Assembly: GCA_025997215.1 (NCBI GenBank)
Contig: BNUH01000023.1
Span: forward strand, 1 to 41,984
Origin: Clostridia bacterium
Lineage (GTDB): Bacteria > Bacillota_A > Clostridia > Christensenellales > Aristaeellaceae
Direction: 5' to 3'
DNA: 41,984 nucleotides
Under the pieces are notes generated by a model. The model was not told where the DNA came from. It saw only the letters and a list, made by a program, of their open reading frames with translations, and made no database searches. Each line of letters begins with the position of its first letter. Position 1 is the first letter of the stretch. Of the stretch, positions 9,088-18,037 are shown one piece after another. The position numbers and the translations under genes were made by a program.

Positions 9088-10068
9088 ATGATCAACGTGG
9101 CGATGATCAGCAAATGGCACGTGCACGCCGAGGGTTACGCGAAACAGTTGCAGGCAATGCCCGGCGTAAACGTTAAATATGTGTGGGATGAGGATCCCAC
9201 GCGCGGCGTGGCCTGGGCGCGGGAACTGGGCGCGATATTCGAGCCGACCCTGACCCAGCTGTTGGATCAGGACGACCTGGACGCAATCGCGGTCTGCTCG
9301 CCCACCAACATGCACCCGGAGATTATGATCCGCGCCGCCCAGTCGGGCAAGCATATCTTTACCGAAAAGGTGCTGGCCTTCACGGTCAAGGACTGCGACC
9401 ACGTGATCGACGCCGTCAAGAAGGCCGGCGTCACATTCACGATATCATTCCCGCACCGCTGCATGCCTACCCACATCGCGTTGAAGAAGGCCGTGGACGA
9501 CGGCTGGCTGGGTAAGCTGACGCTCATGCGCGTGCGCAACGCCCACAACGGCGCGCTGGCCGAATGGCTGCCTGGGTATTGGTATGACCCGGCGACGACG
9601 GGCGGCGGCGCGATGATGGATCTTGGCGCGCACCCTATGTACCTGCTGCGCTGGTACCTGGGCAAGCCAACTCGCATCCAATCCATGTTCAACACGATCA
9701 CCCGCCGCAGCGTGGACGATAACGCCGTATCCACCATCGAATTCGACAACGGCGCGATTGGCGTGTCGGAAACGAGCCTAGTCTCGCCCATGTCCCCATA
9801 CCTGGTTGAGGCCTATGGCACGGAAGGCGTTGCCTTAATCAATGAAAAGACGCTGTCGATCCGTTCTAAGAAATTCGACGATAACGGCGAGGCTTTTCAC
9901 GAACAGGCGCTGCCCGAAGCATTACCCTCGCCGCTGGATCAGTTCATCGCATCCGTCAAGGATGGCAAGCCCGTCCTATTCGGCCTGGACGAGGCGCGCC
10001 AGCTGACCGAGATGATGCAGTACGCGTATCAGGCGCATAGGGAGACGAAACAGGTGTTGTTTCCATAA
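9088..10068 (+). CDS. Gfo/Idh/MocA-family NAD(P)-dependent oxidoreductase
   Basis: 326 residues. The N-terminal Rossmann half (about 1-120) shows VAMISKWHVHAEGYAKQL, AVCSPTNMHPEIMIRAAQSG and KHIFTEKV; the last is the usual E-K-P lysine motif, with Val in place of Pro. The C-terminal dimerisation half carries GGGAMMDLGAHPMYLLRWYL, the family motif with the catalytic Asp/His pair (about residues 173-192). Members oxidise sugars, inositols or sugar acids; the exact substrate cannot be told. AAGGAGGA at 9073-9080 fixes the start. It is the first gene of a plus-strand run that continues with an L,D-transpeptidase 22 bases later. Confidence 0.88.
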   Translation: MINVAMISKWHVHAEGYAKQLQAMPGVNVKYVWDEDPTRGVAWARELGAIFEPTLTQLLDQDDLDAIAVCSPTNMHPEIMIRAAQSGKHIFTEKVLAFTVKDCDHVIDAVKKAGVTFTISFPHRCMPTHIALKKAVDDGWLGKLTLMRVRNAHNGALAEWLPGYWYDPATTGGGAMMDLGAHPMYLLRWYLGKPTRIQSMFNTITRRSVDDNAVSTIEFDNGAIGVSETSLVSPMSPYLVEAYGTEGVALINEKTLSIRSKKFDDNGEAFHEQALPEALPSPLDQFIASVKDGKPVLFGLDEARQLTEMMQYAYQAHRETKQVLFP

Positions 10069-10090
10069 AGAGAAGGTTTCATAAAGGCAG

Positions 10091-11305
10091 GTGATTCCCA
10101 TTCGGCGATTGACGGCACTAATGCTGTGCATATTACTGGCGGGAATCATCCTGCCTGTCTCGACTGCGTCCAGCTCGACGGTGCTGGACTACAGCCAGTT
10201 CATCGACACAGGGGATTCTTGGTGGAACGACCGCGAATTCTTCGACCTGACCGATCCCGCGCGCGTCTGGGAATACCTGATCCGCGAGGTTACGGTGCTG
10301 GACGTGGGCGAGCAAACCCCCGTGTACCTGCTGGATAAACCCGGCGGCGAGCGCGTCAAGAAAGGCCAGTACGAGGGCTTCCTGTACGGCCGCTCGGTAT
10401 CGGTGCACGTGCTGGAGATATCGGGCGATTGGGCGTTCATAGAAGGCTATGATATGACGGACGACCTGATCCAGGGCTGGGTTCGTGCGTCATTGTTAAA
10501 GAAGTACCAGCCTTCGACATTATACGGCATAGTCGTGGATAAGCAGTCGCAGCGGCTGTACCTGTATTCCGATGCCAAGCTGGTTACCACGCTTAAGATA
10601 TCCACCGGACTGCCGACTAAAGCCAAGCCGTTCCAGGAGACCGCTTCTGGCGAATTCCTGATTTGCAGCTGGACTGGCGGATTCTGGGCGGACAATCTAT
10701 ACTGCGAGCTGGCGCTGCGGTTCAACGGCGGCGACCTGCTGCACATGGTTCCGGCGCTGGTGGCCGCCGACGGCACGAAGGATTATTCCACCACCGAGCC
10801 GCATTTGGGCGAGCGCGCCAGCCACGGCTGCATCCGAACCCAGCGCGTCAAATCCGCCGAAGGCATCAACATGCAGTGGTTGTGGGACAACCTGAAGGTT
10901 AACACCAAGCTGATCGTCTGGGACGACACAGGCCGGCCCATGTATTATCCCGATCCCAACACGGCGTTGTACTACAACCCCGATGGCGGGCGTTACTACC
11001 ACGCCGACGAGAACTGCCCCAGCGTCAAGAATCAGTACCTACCACTCACAGGCGTCATGCGATACGCGCAGCTGCGCGACACGTTCAGCAAGCTGGTGGC
11101 TTGCAACACCTGCACCCCGCCCATCGCTCCGGCGCAAATCGACAAGATAAACGAGTCGCAAGGCTTCACCCGCGAACAGGTCGAGCGACTCCAGGCGCGG
11201 AGTACCGGAACCACCGAACCCGCTGTCTACGTTGCGCCCGAGGAACCGCTGGTATTCGTGGATGAGATCGGCGGGCTTATAACGTTCGATGAAAATAACG
11301 ATTAG
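10091..11305 (+). CDS. Secreted L,D-transpeptidase (YkuD) with C-terminal Cys-rich module
   Basis: 404 residues. The N-terminus is a signal peptide or anchor (IRRLTALMLCILLAGIILPV, residues 4-23). An SH3-like region follows at about 75-138 (TPVYLLDKPGGERV to GWVRASLLKK), then the YkuD domain at about 143-276 with catalytic residues in SHGCIR (His245, Gly246, Cys247). It would make 3-3 cross-links in peptidoglycan or attach proteins outside the membrane. After the domain comes a short module at 294-343 with YYNPDGG, His304, Cys309, Cys338 and Cys341 (C-x2-C-x-P-P), which could bind a metal. The GTG start is uncertain, since AAGG is only three bases before it and no better codon exists. Confidence 0.88.
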   Translation: MIPIRRLTALMLCILLAGIILPVSTASSSTVLDYSQFIDTGDSWWNDREFFDLTDPARVWEYLIREVTVLDVGEQTPVYLLDKPGGERVKKGQYEGFLYGRSVSVHVLEISGDWAFIEGYDMTDDLIQGWVRASLLKKYQPSTLYGIVVDKQSQRLYLYSDAKLVTTLKISTGLPTKAKPFQETASGEFLICSWTGGFWADNLYCELALRFNGGDLLHMVPALVAADGTKDYSTTEPHLGERASHGCIRTQRVKSAEGINMQWLWDNLKVNTKLIVWDDTGRPMYYPDPNTALYYNPDGGRYYHADENCPSVKNQYLPLTGVMRYAQLRDTFSKLVACNTCTPPIAPAQIDKINESQGFTREQVERLQARSTGTTEPAVYVAPEEPLVFVDEIGGLITFDENND

Positions 11306-11323
11306 TGCGAGGCAACCAATATT

Positions 11324-12346
11324 ATGTCATACGCGTATATCGGCACCTACTCCCGCAACGGCAGCGAGGGGATATACCGGATCGAATTCAGCGACGGTAA
11401 GGCGAGGATTGTCGGATCCTGGCCAGCACGCGACGCGTCGTACTTAGCCGTCAAAGGCGATCAATTGGCGGCGGTTTATGAAGGCGCCGACGCCAGCGCG
11501 GTCGCGCTTTATCAAATCGAACCGAATGGCGCGCTGTTAAAACTCGACGAAAAACCCTCGGGCGGCATCGCTCCGTGTTATGTCTCCATCGATGAGGACA
11601 ATGTATATACGGCCAACTATGTCAGCGGCGAGGTGGGCATTTACTCTCTCACTAAGGACGAAGGCGAGTTGACCGATGGTCAATGGATTGCGCACTATGG
11701 CTCCGGCGTCAACAAATCCCGACAGGAATCGTCCCACGCTCACTGCGCCGTGCCCGTCGGCCCGGATACGGTTGGGAATTATAGTCTGGCAGTCTGCGAT
11801 CTGGGCACGGATAAGGTCATATTCTACCGTCGCGAACATAACAACGTCAGTTTGCCGGGTTATGTCGTTAACGTCCCGCCGGGAACTGGGCCTCGACATA
11901 TGGTGTACATTGACAAGACGACTTGGGCGGTTATAGGCGAATTGTCCTGCGAGGTTCTGGTATACAATCATCAGGATGAGATTGTGACGCGCCTGCCATT
12001 CGCGCGGACTATGGGCGATCCGCTCGAACTGGGTAATACGGGCAGCGCGCTGAAGCTCTCGCCCGACGGCAGCATGCTGCTGGCCACGGTACGCGGCGAG
12101 AACACCATCGGCGTATCCCGTAGGGTTGATGGGAAATTCCAGCCGCCCATTATCGTGGATGGGCACGGCAACTGGCCGCGCGACGCATCATTCTCACCGG
12201 ACGGCCAGTATGTTCTGGCCGCGATGGAACGTTCCAACGAGATAACCATATTCAAGGTGACGGATGAAGGCCTGGAATTCACGTCCAAGCTGGATATACC
12301 CACGCCGACATGCATATGTTTCCCTGAAAACGCTCCTGCTTTTTGA
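11324..12346 (+). CDS. Lactonase-fold (6-phosphogluconolactonase-like) beta-propeller protein
   Basis: 340 residues resembling the YbhE/Pgl lactonase family: AYIGTYSRNGSEGIYRIEF at the start, KPSGGIAPCYVSIDEDNVYT and SSHAHCAVPVGPD in the first half, GPRHMVYI in the middle, and LSPDGSMLLATVRGENTIGV with WPRDASFSPDGQYVLAA near the end, which are the repeated propeller blades. The family contains true 6-phosphogluconolactonases and carboxymuconate cyclase-like enzymes, so the substrate is not fixed. There is no signal peptide, so it is probably cytoplasmic. The ribosome binding site is weak. It lies 18 bases after the L,D-transpeptidase and 21 bases before an aldo/keto reductase; together with the first gene this suggests a sugar-oxidation theme. 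Confidence 0.8.
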   Translation: MSYAYIGTYSRNGSEGIYRIEFSDGKARIVGSWPARDASYLAVKGDQLAAVYEGADASAVALYQIEPNGALLKLDEKPSGGIAPCYVSIDEDNVYTANYVSGEVGIYSLTKDEGELTDGQWIAHYGSGVNKSRQESSHAHCAVPVGPDTVGNYSLAVCDLGTDKVIFYRREHNNVSLPGYVVNVPPGTGPRHMVYIDKTTWAVIGELSCEVLVYNHQDEIVTRLPFARTMGDPLELGNTGSALKLSPDGSMLLATVRGENTIGVSRRVDGKFQPPIIVDGHGNWPRDASFSPDGQYVLAAMERSNEITIFKVTDEGLEFTSKLDIPTPTCICFPENAPAF

Positions 12347-12367
12347 TATAGGAGGTACCAGATTATT

Positions 12368-13279
12368 ATGAGTGTATACATACCAAAGCGTATATTAGGT
12401 AAAACGGGTCTTAACATCAGTGCCGTAACGTTCGGCGGCATCATCAATACGAATGAAACACCTGACGACGCGGTAAAGTTTGTCGAATCCGCAATCGCCA
12501 GCGGCGTAAACTACTACGACGTCGCGCCCTCATACGGCAACGCGCAGGAGCGGCTCGGCCCCGCGCTGGAACCGCACCGCAAGGACGTATACCTAGCGTG
12601 CAAATCCGGCAAGCGCACCGCCGACGACATGAAAGCGGAGCTGCTCAACTCCCTGAAAATCCTGCGCACGAATCACTTTGACGTGTACCAGCTGCACGCT
12701 ATGTCCACCCAGGAGGATTACGACAAAGCCTTCAGTAAAGATGGCGCGCTGGAGACGATGGTCTGGGCTAAGCGCGAGGGGTTGATTCGAAACATCGGCT
12801 TCTCCACGCATAATGAGGATCTGGCGATGCTGTGCCTGGATGCGTTTCCGTTTGACACGGTGCTGTTCCCGTTCCAGTTCTCGATGGGGTACACCATCGG
12901 CTGGGGTGAGCGGCTGGCCGAGCGCGCCAAGCGTGACGGCTATGGCATGCTGGCTATGAAAACGTTGGTTCACCGCGCTTGGCTGCCCAGTGAGGATCGC
13001 AACGCCAGCCCGTATCCCAAATCCTGGTGCAAACCATTCTACATCGGCGATCTGGAACAGGATGCGCTAGGTATCGCGGCGATGAAGCGCGCGCTCAACT
13101 TAGGTGCGGCAACGTTGATCCCGCCGGGGAATTTCGCGCACCTGCAGTTTATGCTGGATCATGTCGACGAGGTTGTCGAAAACCCGTTCAGCGAGGCCGA
13201 CGAAGCATTGCTGCGGGCCGAGGCCGAACGGGTTATGGATTACCCTATATTCACACCGGAAAAGGTAATGGTAGCTTAA
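12368..13279 (+). CDS. Aldo/keto reductase
   Basis: 303 residues with the aldo/keto reductase barrel signatures: KRILGKTGLNISAVTFGG at the N-terminus, GVNYYDVAPSYGNAQERLG with the catalytic Asp and Tyr (about residues 53-62), CKSGKR with the catalytic Lys, and DVYQLHAM with the His. It reduces an aldehyde or ketone with NAD(P)H; the substrate is unknown. AGGAGG at 12350-12355 precedes the ATG. Its TAA (13277-13279) shares bases with the stop of the convergent citrate synthase gene, so no terminator separates them. Confidence 0.88.
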   Translation: MSVYIPKRILGKTGLNISAVTFGGIINTNETPDDAVKFVESAIASGVNYYDVAPSYGNAQERLGPALEPHRKDVYLACKSGKRTADDMKAELLNSLKILRTNHFDVYQLHAMSTQEDYDKAFSKDGALETMVWAKREGLIRNIGFSTHNEDLAMLCLDAFPFDTVLFPFQFSMGYTIGWGERLAERAKRDGYGMLAMKTLVHRAWLPSEDRNASPYPKSWCKPFYIGDLEQDALGIAAMKRALNLGAATLIPPGNFAHLQFMLDHVDEVVENPFSEADEALLRAEAERVMDYPIFTPEKVMVA

Positions 13280-14613
13280 CGTTCATCTATCGGCACATAG
13301 GCGGTCGCATCCATCACCGCGCGGTAAGCGGGGCGGATGATCCGGCCGCCTGTCAGCGCCTCCTCGATTCGGTGTGCACACCAGCCCGCGATTCGGGCTA
13401 TCGCGAATAACGGCGTAAACAGTTCCTCCGGAATCCCCAGCATCTGATACACCAGTCCGCTGTACATATCGACGTTAGCGCACAACCGCTTCTTGGTCCC
13501 CAGCTTCTCATACAGACAGCGGATGCCCTGGCGTTCGATCCGCTCCATCAGCGTGAAGGCGTTGGTCTGGGCGGTCTTTTTGGCTAACGCCGATACGCAC
13601 TGCTTCAGCAGCAGTGCCCTGGGATCGCTGATCGTATACACCGCGTGGCCCAGCCCGTATATCTTGCCCGTACGATCGCCGGCTTCCCTATCCCTCACCT
13701 TGCATAGGTATTGGTAGACCTCTTCGTCGTCCCTGGGATCGCTGACATGTGCGTGGACGTCACGGAACATCTCCATGACCTTCTGGTTCGCGCCGCCGTG
13801 CAGCGGGCCTTTGAGCGAGTTGATCGCACCCGCTATACAACCATAAGTATCGGTCGCCGTGGACGCCAGCACCCGGCATGTGAACGCCGAGTTGTTACCG
13901 CCGCCATGCTCAGCGTGCAGGATCAGCATCAGATCCAGCAGCCGAGCCTCTTCTGACGTATAACAGTTATCCGGCCGTAACATATGCAGGAAGTTCTCGG
14001 CCACGCTGCCCTCGGTCGGGGTATGGATCAACAACGATTGTTTGTCGAAGTAGTGCCGCTTTACCGCGAAGGCATCCGTGACGATGACGGGCAGACGCGC
14101 TATCAACTCTATCGATTGCCGCACCAGATTCTCCGCCGACAGATCGTCCGGATTCGGGTCACAGGAGTACAGCGCGAGCACGGATCGGCTCAACTTATTC
14201 ATGATGTTCCGACTGGGCGACTTGAGTATCATATCCTCAAAGAATCCGTCGGGCAGCCGCCGCGCCTTCTGCAGTATGGACATGTATGATGCGTACTGAT
14301 CCTTGCTGGGCAGGTGGCCCAGCAGCAGCAGGTATGCCACTTCCTCAAACCCGAATGTGCCGGATTCATTGTGAGCCCGGACTATGTCCATCACATCGAT
14401 ACCGCGGTAGAACAGCTGGCCTTCCACGGGCACCGGGACGCCATCCTCCATCTGATAGCCGCGCACGCTGCCTATGCGGGTTACCCCGGCGATCACGCCC
14501 GTGCCGTCCGTGTTGCGCAGCCCCCGCTTCACATTCTCGTGCTCGAATTGGTCCGCGGGTATCTTGTACGCGCCCAACATCTCCGTGCACAGTTCCTTAA
14601 TCGCATCCTGCAT
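13276..14613 (-). CDS. Citrate synthase (citrate/2-methylcitrate synthase family)
   Basis: 445 residues, the length of the clostridial type of citrate synthase. The conserved active-site blocks are present: LLILHAEHGGGNNSAF-type (here LMLILHAEHGGGNNSAFTCR), INSLKGPLHGGANQKVMEM and GLGHAVYTISDPRA with the catalytic His. It joins oxaloacetate and acetyl-CoA to citrate and feeds 2-oxoglutarate and glutamate synthesis in an anaerobe. The ATG at 14613 is preceded by GGAGGGG. It lies downstream of the ferredoxin gene on the same strand with about 100 bases between. Propionyl-CoA use (methylcitrate) cannot be excluded. Confidence 0.9.
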   Translation of the reverse strand: MQDAIKELCTEMLGAYKIPADQFEHENVKRGLRNTDGTGVIAGVTRIGSVRGYQMEDGVPVPVEGQLFYRGIDVMDIVRAHNESGTFGFEEVAYLLLLGHLPSKDQYASYMSILQKARRLPDGFFEDMILKSPSRNIMNKLSRSVLALYSCDPNPDDLSAENLVRQSIELIARLPVIVTDAFAVKRHYFDKQSLLIHTPTEGSVAENFLHMLRPDNCYTSEEARLLDLMLILHAEHGGGNNSAFTCRVLASTATDTYGCIAGAINSLKGPLHGGANQKVMEMFRDVHAHVSDPRDDEEVYQYLCKVRDREAGDRTGKIYGLGHAVYTISDPRALLLKQCVSALAKKTAQTNAFTLMERIERQGIRCLYEKLGTKKRLCANVDMYSGLVYQMLGIPEELFTPLFAIARIAGWCAHRIEEALTGGRIIRPAYRAVMDATAYVPIDER

Positions 14614-14664
14614 AAGCGTCCCCTCCCATATGGAAAATTAACCATTGTGTAATAATAACGTAAT

Positions 14665-14686
14665 GGGCGACCGAGGCCGGCCGCCC
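14665..14686 (-). terminator. Possible hairpin after the ferredoxin gene
   Basis: GGGCG (14665-14669) pairs with CGCCC (14682-14686), and CCG (14671-14673) with CGG (14678-14680), around one mismatch and a four-base loop. On the minus strand it follows the ferredoxin stop by about 25 bases, but no real T-run follows, so it is at best a weak terminator or a processing signal before citrate synthase. Confidence 0.3.
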
Positions 14687-14710
14687 TGCGAATCCATCAC
14701 AACTAACGGT

Positions 14711-14950
<240 letters not shown>

Positions 14951-14959
14951 GGTGGTTTA

Positions 14960-15667
14960 TCAGTATGGTTTAACGCCGTTTAATATGTGCAAATCGATCC
15001 CATCCGCATTAATGGGCGTGTCGTCGCCGGATAATTGCCGGAGCACGGCCTTGCCGCGCAATTCGACATAACGCTTTAGCATTTCGACAGACGCGTCATG
15101 CTGGGCGAGCGTGTACTCCTTGGTGGGATCCTGATCAATCCAGCTGCGAATCATCGCGTCCACGCGATCGATCACGGCGGCGGCCTCGCCAAACGCGTAG
15201 AATTCAGCCGCCTGACGCAGGTACCCGTCGTAGGTTTGCAGGCAGGCTTCGTCATCAAACAACCGCTTAATGAGCGGGCGTTCGTCCAGCGTTATATAAC
15301 TGGTAAACGGTTCATGGATAGGAATGTTTATTAACGTTTCATTATCATCCCGTCCGAATCCGCCGTAGGATGTATTGTAATCCCATGGGAGAATGGTCAG
15401 CTTGCCATTCTTTTCGTAAACATAAAAGTTATGCATCATGGAGCCGAAGTAACCGTCGTCGTTGCCGACCATCGCATTGCCTGCGATGTAACGCAGTATC
15501 GGATCGACCTCGACAAACTTGGATATATTCTCATCAGGGTTTGCGATGCCCTTCAGCGCGGCGATTACGCGGCGCTTGTCGGCGTCCGTGGTCTGCGAGA
15601 ATTCCTTGCGTTGGAATATGGATAGATATAACAAACCCTTGATTGAACCGTACCTCGTACCCCGCAA
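14960..15667 (-). pseudogene. CotH-kinase family protein, C-terminal fragment
   Basis: 235 codons matching only the C-terminal half of CotH-like proteins, which are spore-coat type protein kinases or surface proteins: TDADKRRVIAALKGIANPDE, ILRYIAGNAMVGNDDGYFG, MHNFYVYEKNGKLTILPWDY with the metal-binding W-D-Y-N, and a helical tail. The N-terminal part with the nucleotide-binding region is missing, and the only start (TTG at 15667) follows the rfbA stop with no ribosome binding site. Full family members are usually twice as long. It looks truncated by the recombination that placed rfbA here. Confidence 0.65.
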
Positions 15668-16561
15668 CTAATATTGAATATTCCCCTCGGCTACCCTGCG
15701 AAGGTGCTCGCCGTACGGGGATTTCCCATATCGGCTGACCGACTGAAGCAGAGTATGCTGATCTATCCATTCGTTTCTGTATGCTATCTCTTCGGGCGCG
15801 CTGATCATAATGCCTTGCCGCTGTTCAATCATTCTAATAAAGTTAGAAGCATCGTTCAGGCTGTCCATTGTACCGGTGTCAAGCCAAGCGAAACCTCTTC
15901 CCAATACTTGTACATTGAGCGATCCATCTTCTAAATAAACCCTGTTTAGGTCAGTAATCTCCAACTCTCCGCGCGAAGAAGGCTTAAGATGCTTTGCATA
16001 GTCAACTACCCGGTTATCATAAAAGTAAAGCCCTGCCACCGCATAGTTGCTCTTTGGATGGACGGGCTTTTCCTCCAGAGATAGAGCAACCCCATCTTTA
16101 TCAAACTCAACTACACCAAAACGATCTGGATCGGGCACATTATATCCAAATACAGTGGCTTTACCGTCGTAGGTACTATTTACTGCGGATTTTAGCAGTC
16201 TGCCGAAGCCATTGCCATAAAAAATATTGTCGCCTAATACCATTGCACAGGAATCGTTACCAATAAACTCCTCGCCGAGTATAAACGCTTGTGCCAACCC
16301 ATCCGGTGAAGGCTGCACCTTATATGATAAGTTAACGCCGAATTGGTCCCCATTGCCCAGCAGCTGCTCAAACCGAGGCGTATCGTCCGGCGTTGAGATT
16401 ATGAGTATATCACTAATACACGCGAGCATCAACGTCGATAACGGGTAAAAGATCATCGGTTTGTCGTAAACTGGCAGGAGTTGCTTGGATGTAACCATGG
16501 TCAAGGGGTATAAGCGGCTGCCAGCGCCGCCAGCTAGTACAATGCCTTTTGTATATCTCAT
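15668..16561 (-). CDS. rfbA: Glucose-1-phosphate thymidylyltransferase
   Basis: 297 residues. The nucleotidyltransferase signature [16 protein letters not shown] lies at 6-21, followed by [18 protein letters not shown] (Lys and catalytic surroundings), DNIFYG with the metal Asp, EEKP, and AWLDTGT near the end. It makes dTDP-glucose from glucose-1-phosphate and dTTP, the first step to dTDP-rhamnose and other surface sugars. No rfbB, C or D is nearby. Its base composition is clearly more AT-rich than the flanking genes, and it abuts a truncated CotH gene, which suggests transfer. I chose the ATG at 16561 (GGAAAG ten bases upstream) over the TTG at 16570. Confidence 0.92.
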   Translation of the reverse strand: MRYTKGIVLAGGAGSRLYPLTMVTSKQLLPVYDKPMIFYPLSTLMLACISDILIISTPDDTPRFEQLLGNGDQFGVNLSYKVQPSPDGLAQAFILGEEFIGNDSCAMVLGDNIFYGNGFGRLLKSAVNSTYDGKATVFGYNVPDPDRFGVVEFDKDGVALSLEEKPVHPKSNYAVAGLYFYDNRVVDYAKHLKPSSRGELEITDLNRVYLEDGSLNVQVLGRGFAWLDTGTMDSLNDASNFIRMIEQRQGIMISAPEEIAYRNEWIDQHTLLQSVSRYGKSPYGEHLRRVAEGNIQY

Positions 16562-16612
16562 ATTAACCAAACTTTCCGCGGAGCGTTCCGCTACAGTCAG
16601 TTGTTAGCTTAC

Positions 16613-16640
16613 TTTATCACAGGGTTGAAAGGTTTGTCAA
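16613..16640 (-). promoter_or_regulatory. Promoter of rfbA
   Basis: Minus strand: TTGACA (16640-16635), 16-base spacer, GATAAA (16618-16613) preceded by TGT, an extended -10. It points at rfbA about 50 bases downstream. A short GC hairpin (GCGGA/TCCGC) lies between promoter and start, at about 16576-16590. Confidence 0.6.
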
Positions 16641-16686
16641 CTGCTGCGCAAGGGCGATTATTATTCAAAATGATCAGCAAAAATGG

Positions 16687-16715
16687 TTGCATTCAGGCGA
16701 AAATTACATTATAAT
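16687..16715 (+). promoter_or_regulatory. Promoter of the DNA methyltransferase gene
   Basis: TTGCAT (16687-16692), 17-base spacer, TATAAT (16710-16715). Transcription should begin near 16722, only a few bases before the GGAGG at 16726-16730, so the mRNA leader is very short. Confidence 0.75.
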
Positions 16716-16742
16716 GAGAATGCTTGGAGGTTTTGCTGACTG

Positions 16743-18017
16743 ATGGGATGGACTGTCTGCGCGTGTGCACGCGAAATACATCTCGGCGCGAATGCTGGCG
16801 ACAGACAGCGAGGCGTGATCGCCCAAGCGCGCTGGCCGGAGGACGCGGCGCAGTTCTCGGCAGAATACGCGGGGCAAATCCAAACGGTGTACCTCGATCC
16901 GCCGTTTGACACGGGCAAGCCTTTCGACCTGCGCATACCTGTGGGCGAAACGGGTTGGCAGACGGGTAAGCCGTTCGTGACACTGCGCGCGTACAACGAC
17001 CGCTGGAATGGCTATGCGTACGCCGGCATGATGCGCGCGGCCATTCGTACGGCGCACGCTATGTTGAAGGACGAAGGCGCGTTGTTCCTGCATATCGATC
17101 CGCGAAAATCGCCGATGATGCGCACACTGCTGGACGAGGTGTTCGGCGAATCGAATTTTGTCAACGAGATCGTCTGGGCATACGAGACGGGTGGCCGCGC
17201 GACGGTGCACTTCTCTCGCAAGCACGACGTGTTGTTGTTTTATAGGAAGAGCGAACGGTCGTATTTCGACATCTCGGCTGCCGCGATGCCGCGTACCCGC
17301 CGTCACAACCACATGCGCCGTTCGTCGGACGAGCAAGGACGGAACTATTCCGCTATCGACGTGGGCGGCAAGGAGTACCGCTACTATGACGACGATCCGG
17401 TGTATCCCAGCGATGTTTGGACGGATATCGCGCCGCTGCAGCAACGGGATCCAAGGCGTACCGGGTTCGACACGCAAAAACCCGCCGCGTTAATACAGCG
17501 TGTGGTTGGTTGTACATCTAAGCCGGGCGATTGGGTGGCGGATCTATTCGTCGGTTCGGGAACGACAGCTCAAGCGGCTGCGGAGATGGGGCGGAATTTC
17601 GTTGGCGCTGACACGTCGACTGCCGCGCTGATCAGCACGCGGAAGCGGCTGCTGGGTAATGCGTTCGAGCTGGTTGCGCCGTGTACTGTTTTCGACACGA
17701 ACGTCCAACCTACGTTGGACGCGGACATTACTGTTGAAAACGACCGGTTGTGCGCTGTATTGAATAATTATACGATCGATCCGTCGTTATGCATGCATTC
17801 ACCGGAGGCATTGGCGCATGTGGATCAGTGGTCGTTTGGGATGATGCGCGGGGATAACTTCCACGATTACGCTGATACCGCGCGGGACAAGCGGCATCCT
17901 CGATTGGACAGCTCGCTGAATTTCCCCGTCGAACAATCGGCGGGCGGCGTTCCGGCGCTGATTGTGGTCGATATACTCGGGCGGCGTTTGGCTTTTGAAT
18001 ATAGGGGCGTAGTTTAG
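16743..18017 (+). CDS. Orphan DNA methyltransferase, N4-cytosine/N6-adenine type
   Basis: 424 residues. The order of motifs is that of the PF01555-type amino-methyltransferases: catalytic motif IV DPPF (52-55), then the substrate region, then the TQKP segment (244-247, motif X) and the AdoMet-binding motif I FVGSGTTAQAAAEMG (269-283). SNFVNEIVWAYETGGR and SRKHDVLLFYRKS are further family blocks. The 130 residues after motif I are poorly conserved. There is no endonuclease or specificity gene next to it, so it may act in regulation or phage defence as an orphan; the target site is unknown. GGAGG 12 bases upstream supports the ATG, although the N-terminal 40 residues look unlike relatives and the start is uncertain. 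Confidence 0.85.
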   Translation: MGWTVCACAREIHLGANAGDRQRGVIAQARWPEDAAQFSAEYAGQIQTVYLDPPFDTGKPFDLRIPVGETGWQTGKPFVTLRAYNDRWNGYAYAGMMRAAIRTAHAMLKDEGALFLHIDPRKSPMMRTLLDEVFGESNFVNEIVWAYETGGRATVHFSRKHDVLLFYRKSERSYFDISAAAMPRTRRHNHMRRSSDEQGRNYSAIDVGGKEYRYYDDDPVYPSDVWTDIAPLQQRDPRRTGFDTQKPAALIQRVVGCTSKPGDWVADLFVGSGTTAQAAAEMGRNFVGADTSTAALISTRKRLLGNAFELVAPCTVFDTNVQPTLDADITVENDRLCAVLNNYTIDPSLCMHSPEALAHVDQWSFGMMRGDNFHDYADTARDKRHPRLDSSLNFPVEQSAGGVPALIVVDILGRRLAFEYRGVV

Positions 18018-18037
18018 CGGGTGGAAGGAGCGGTAGT

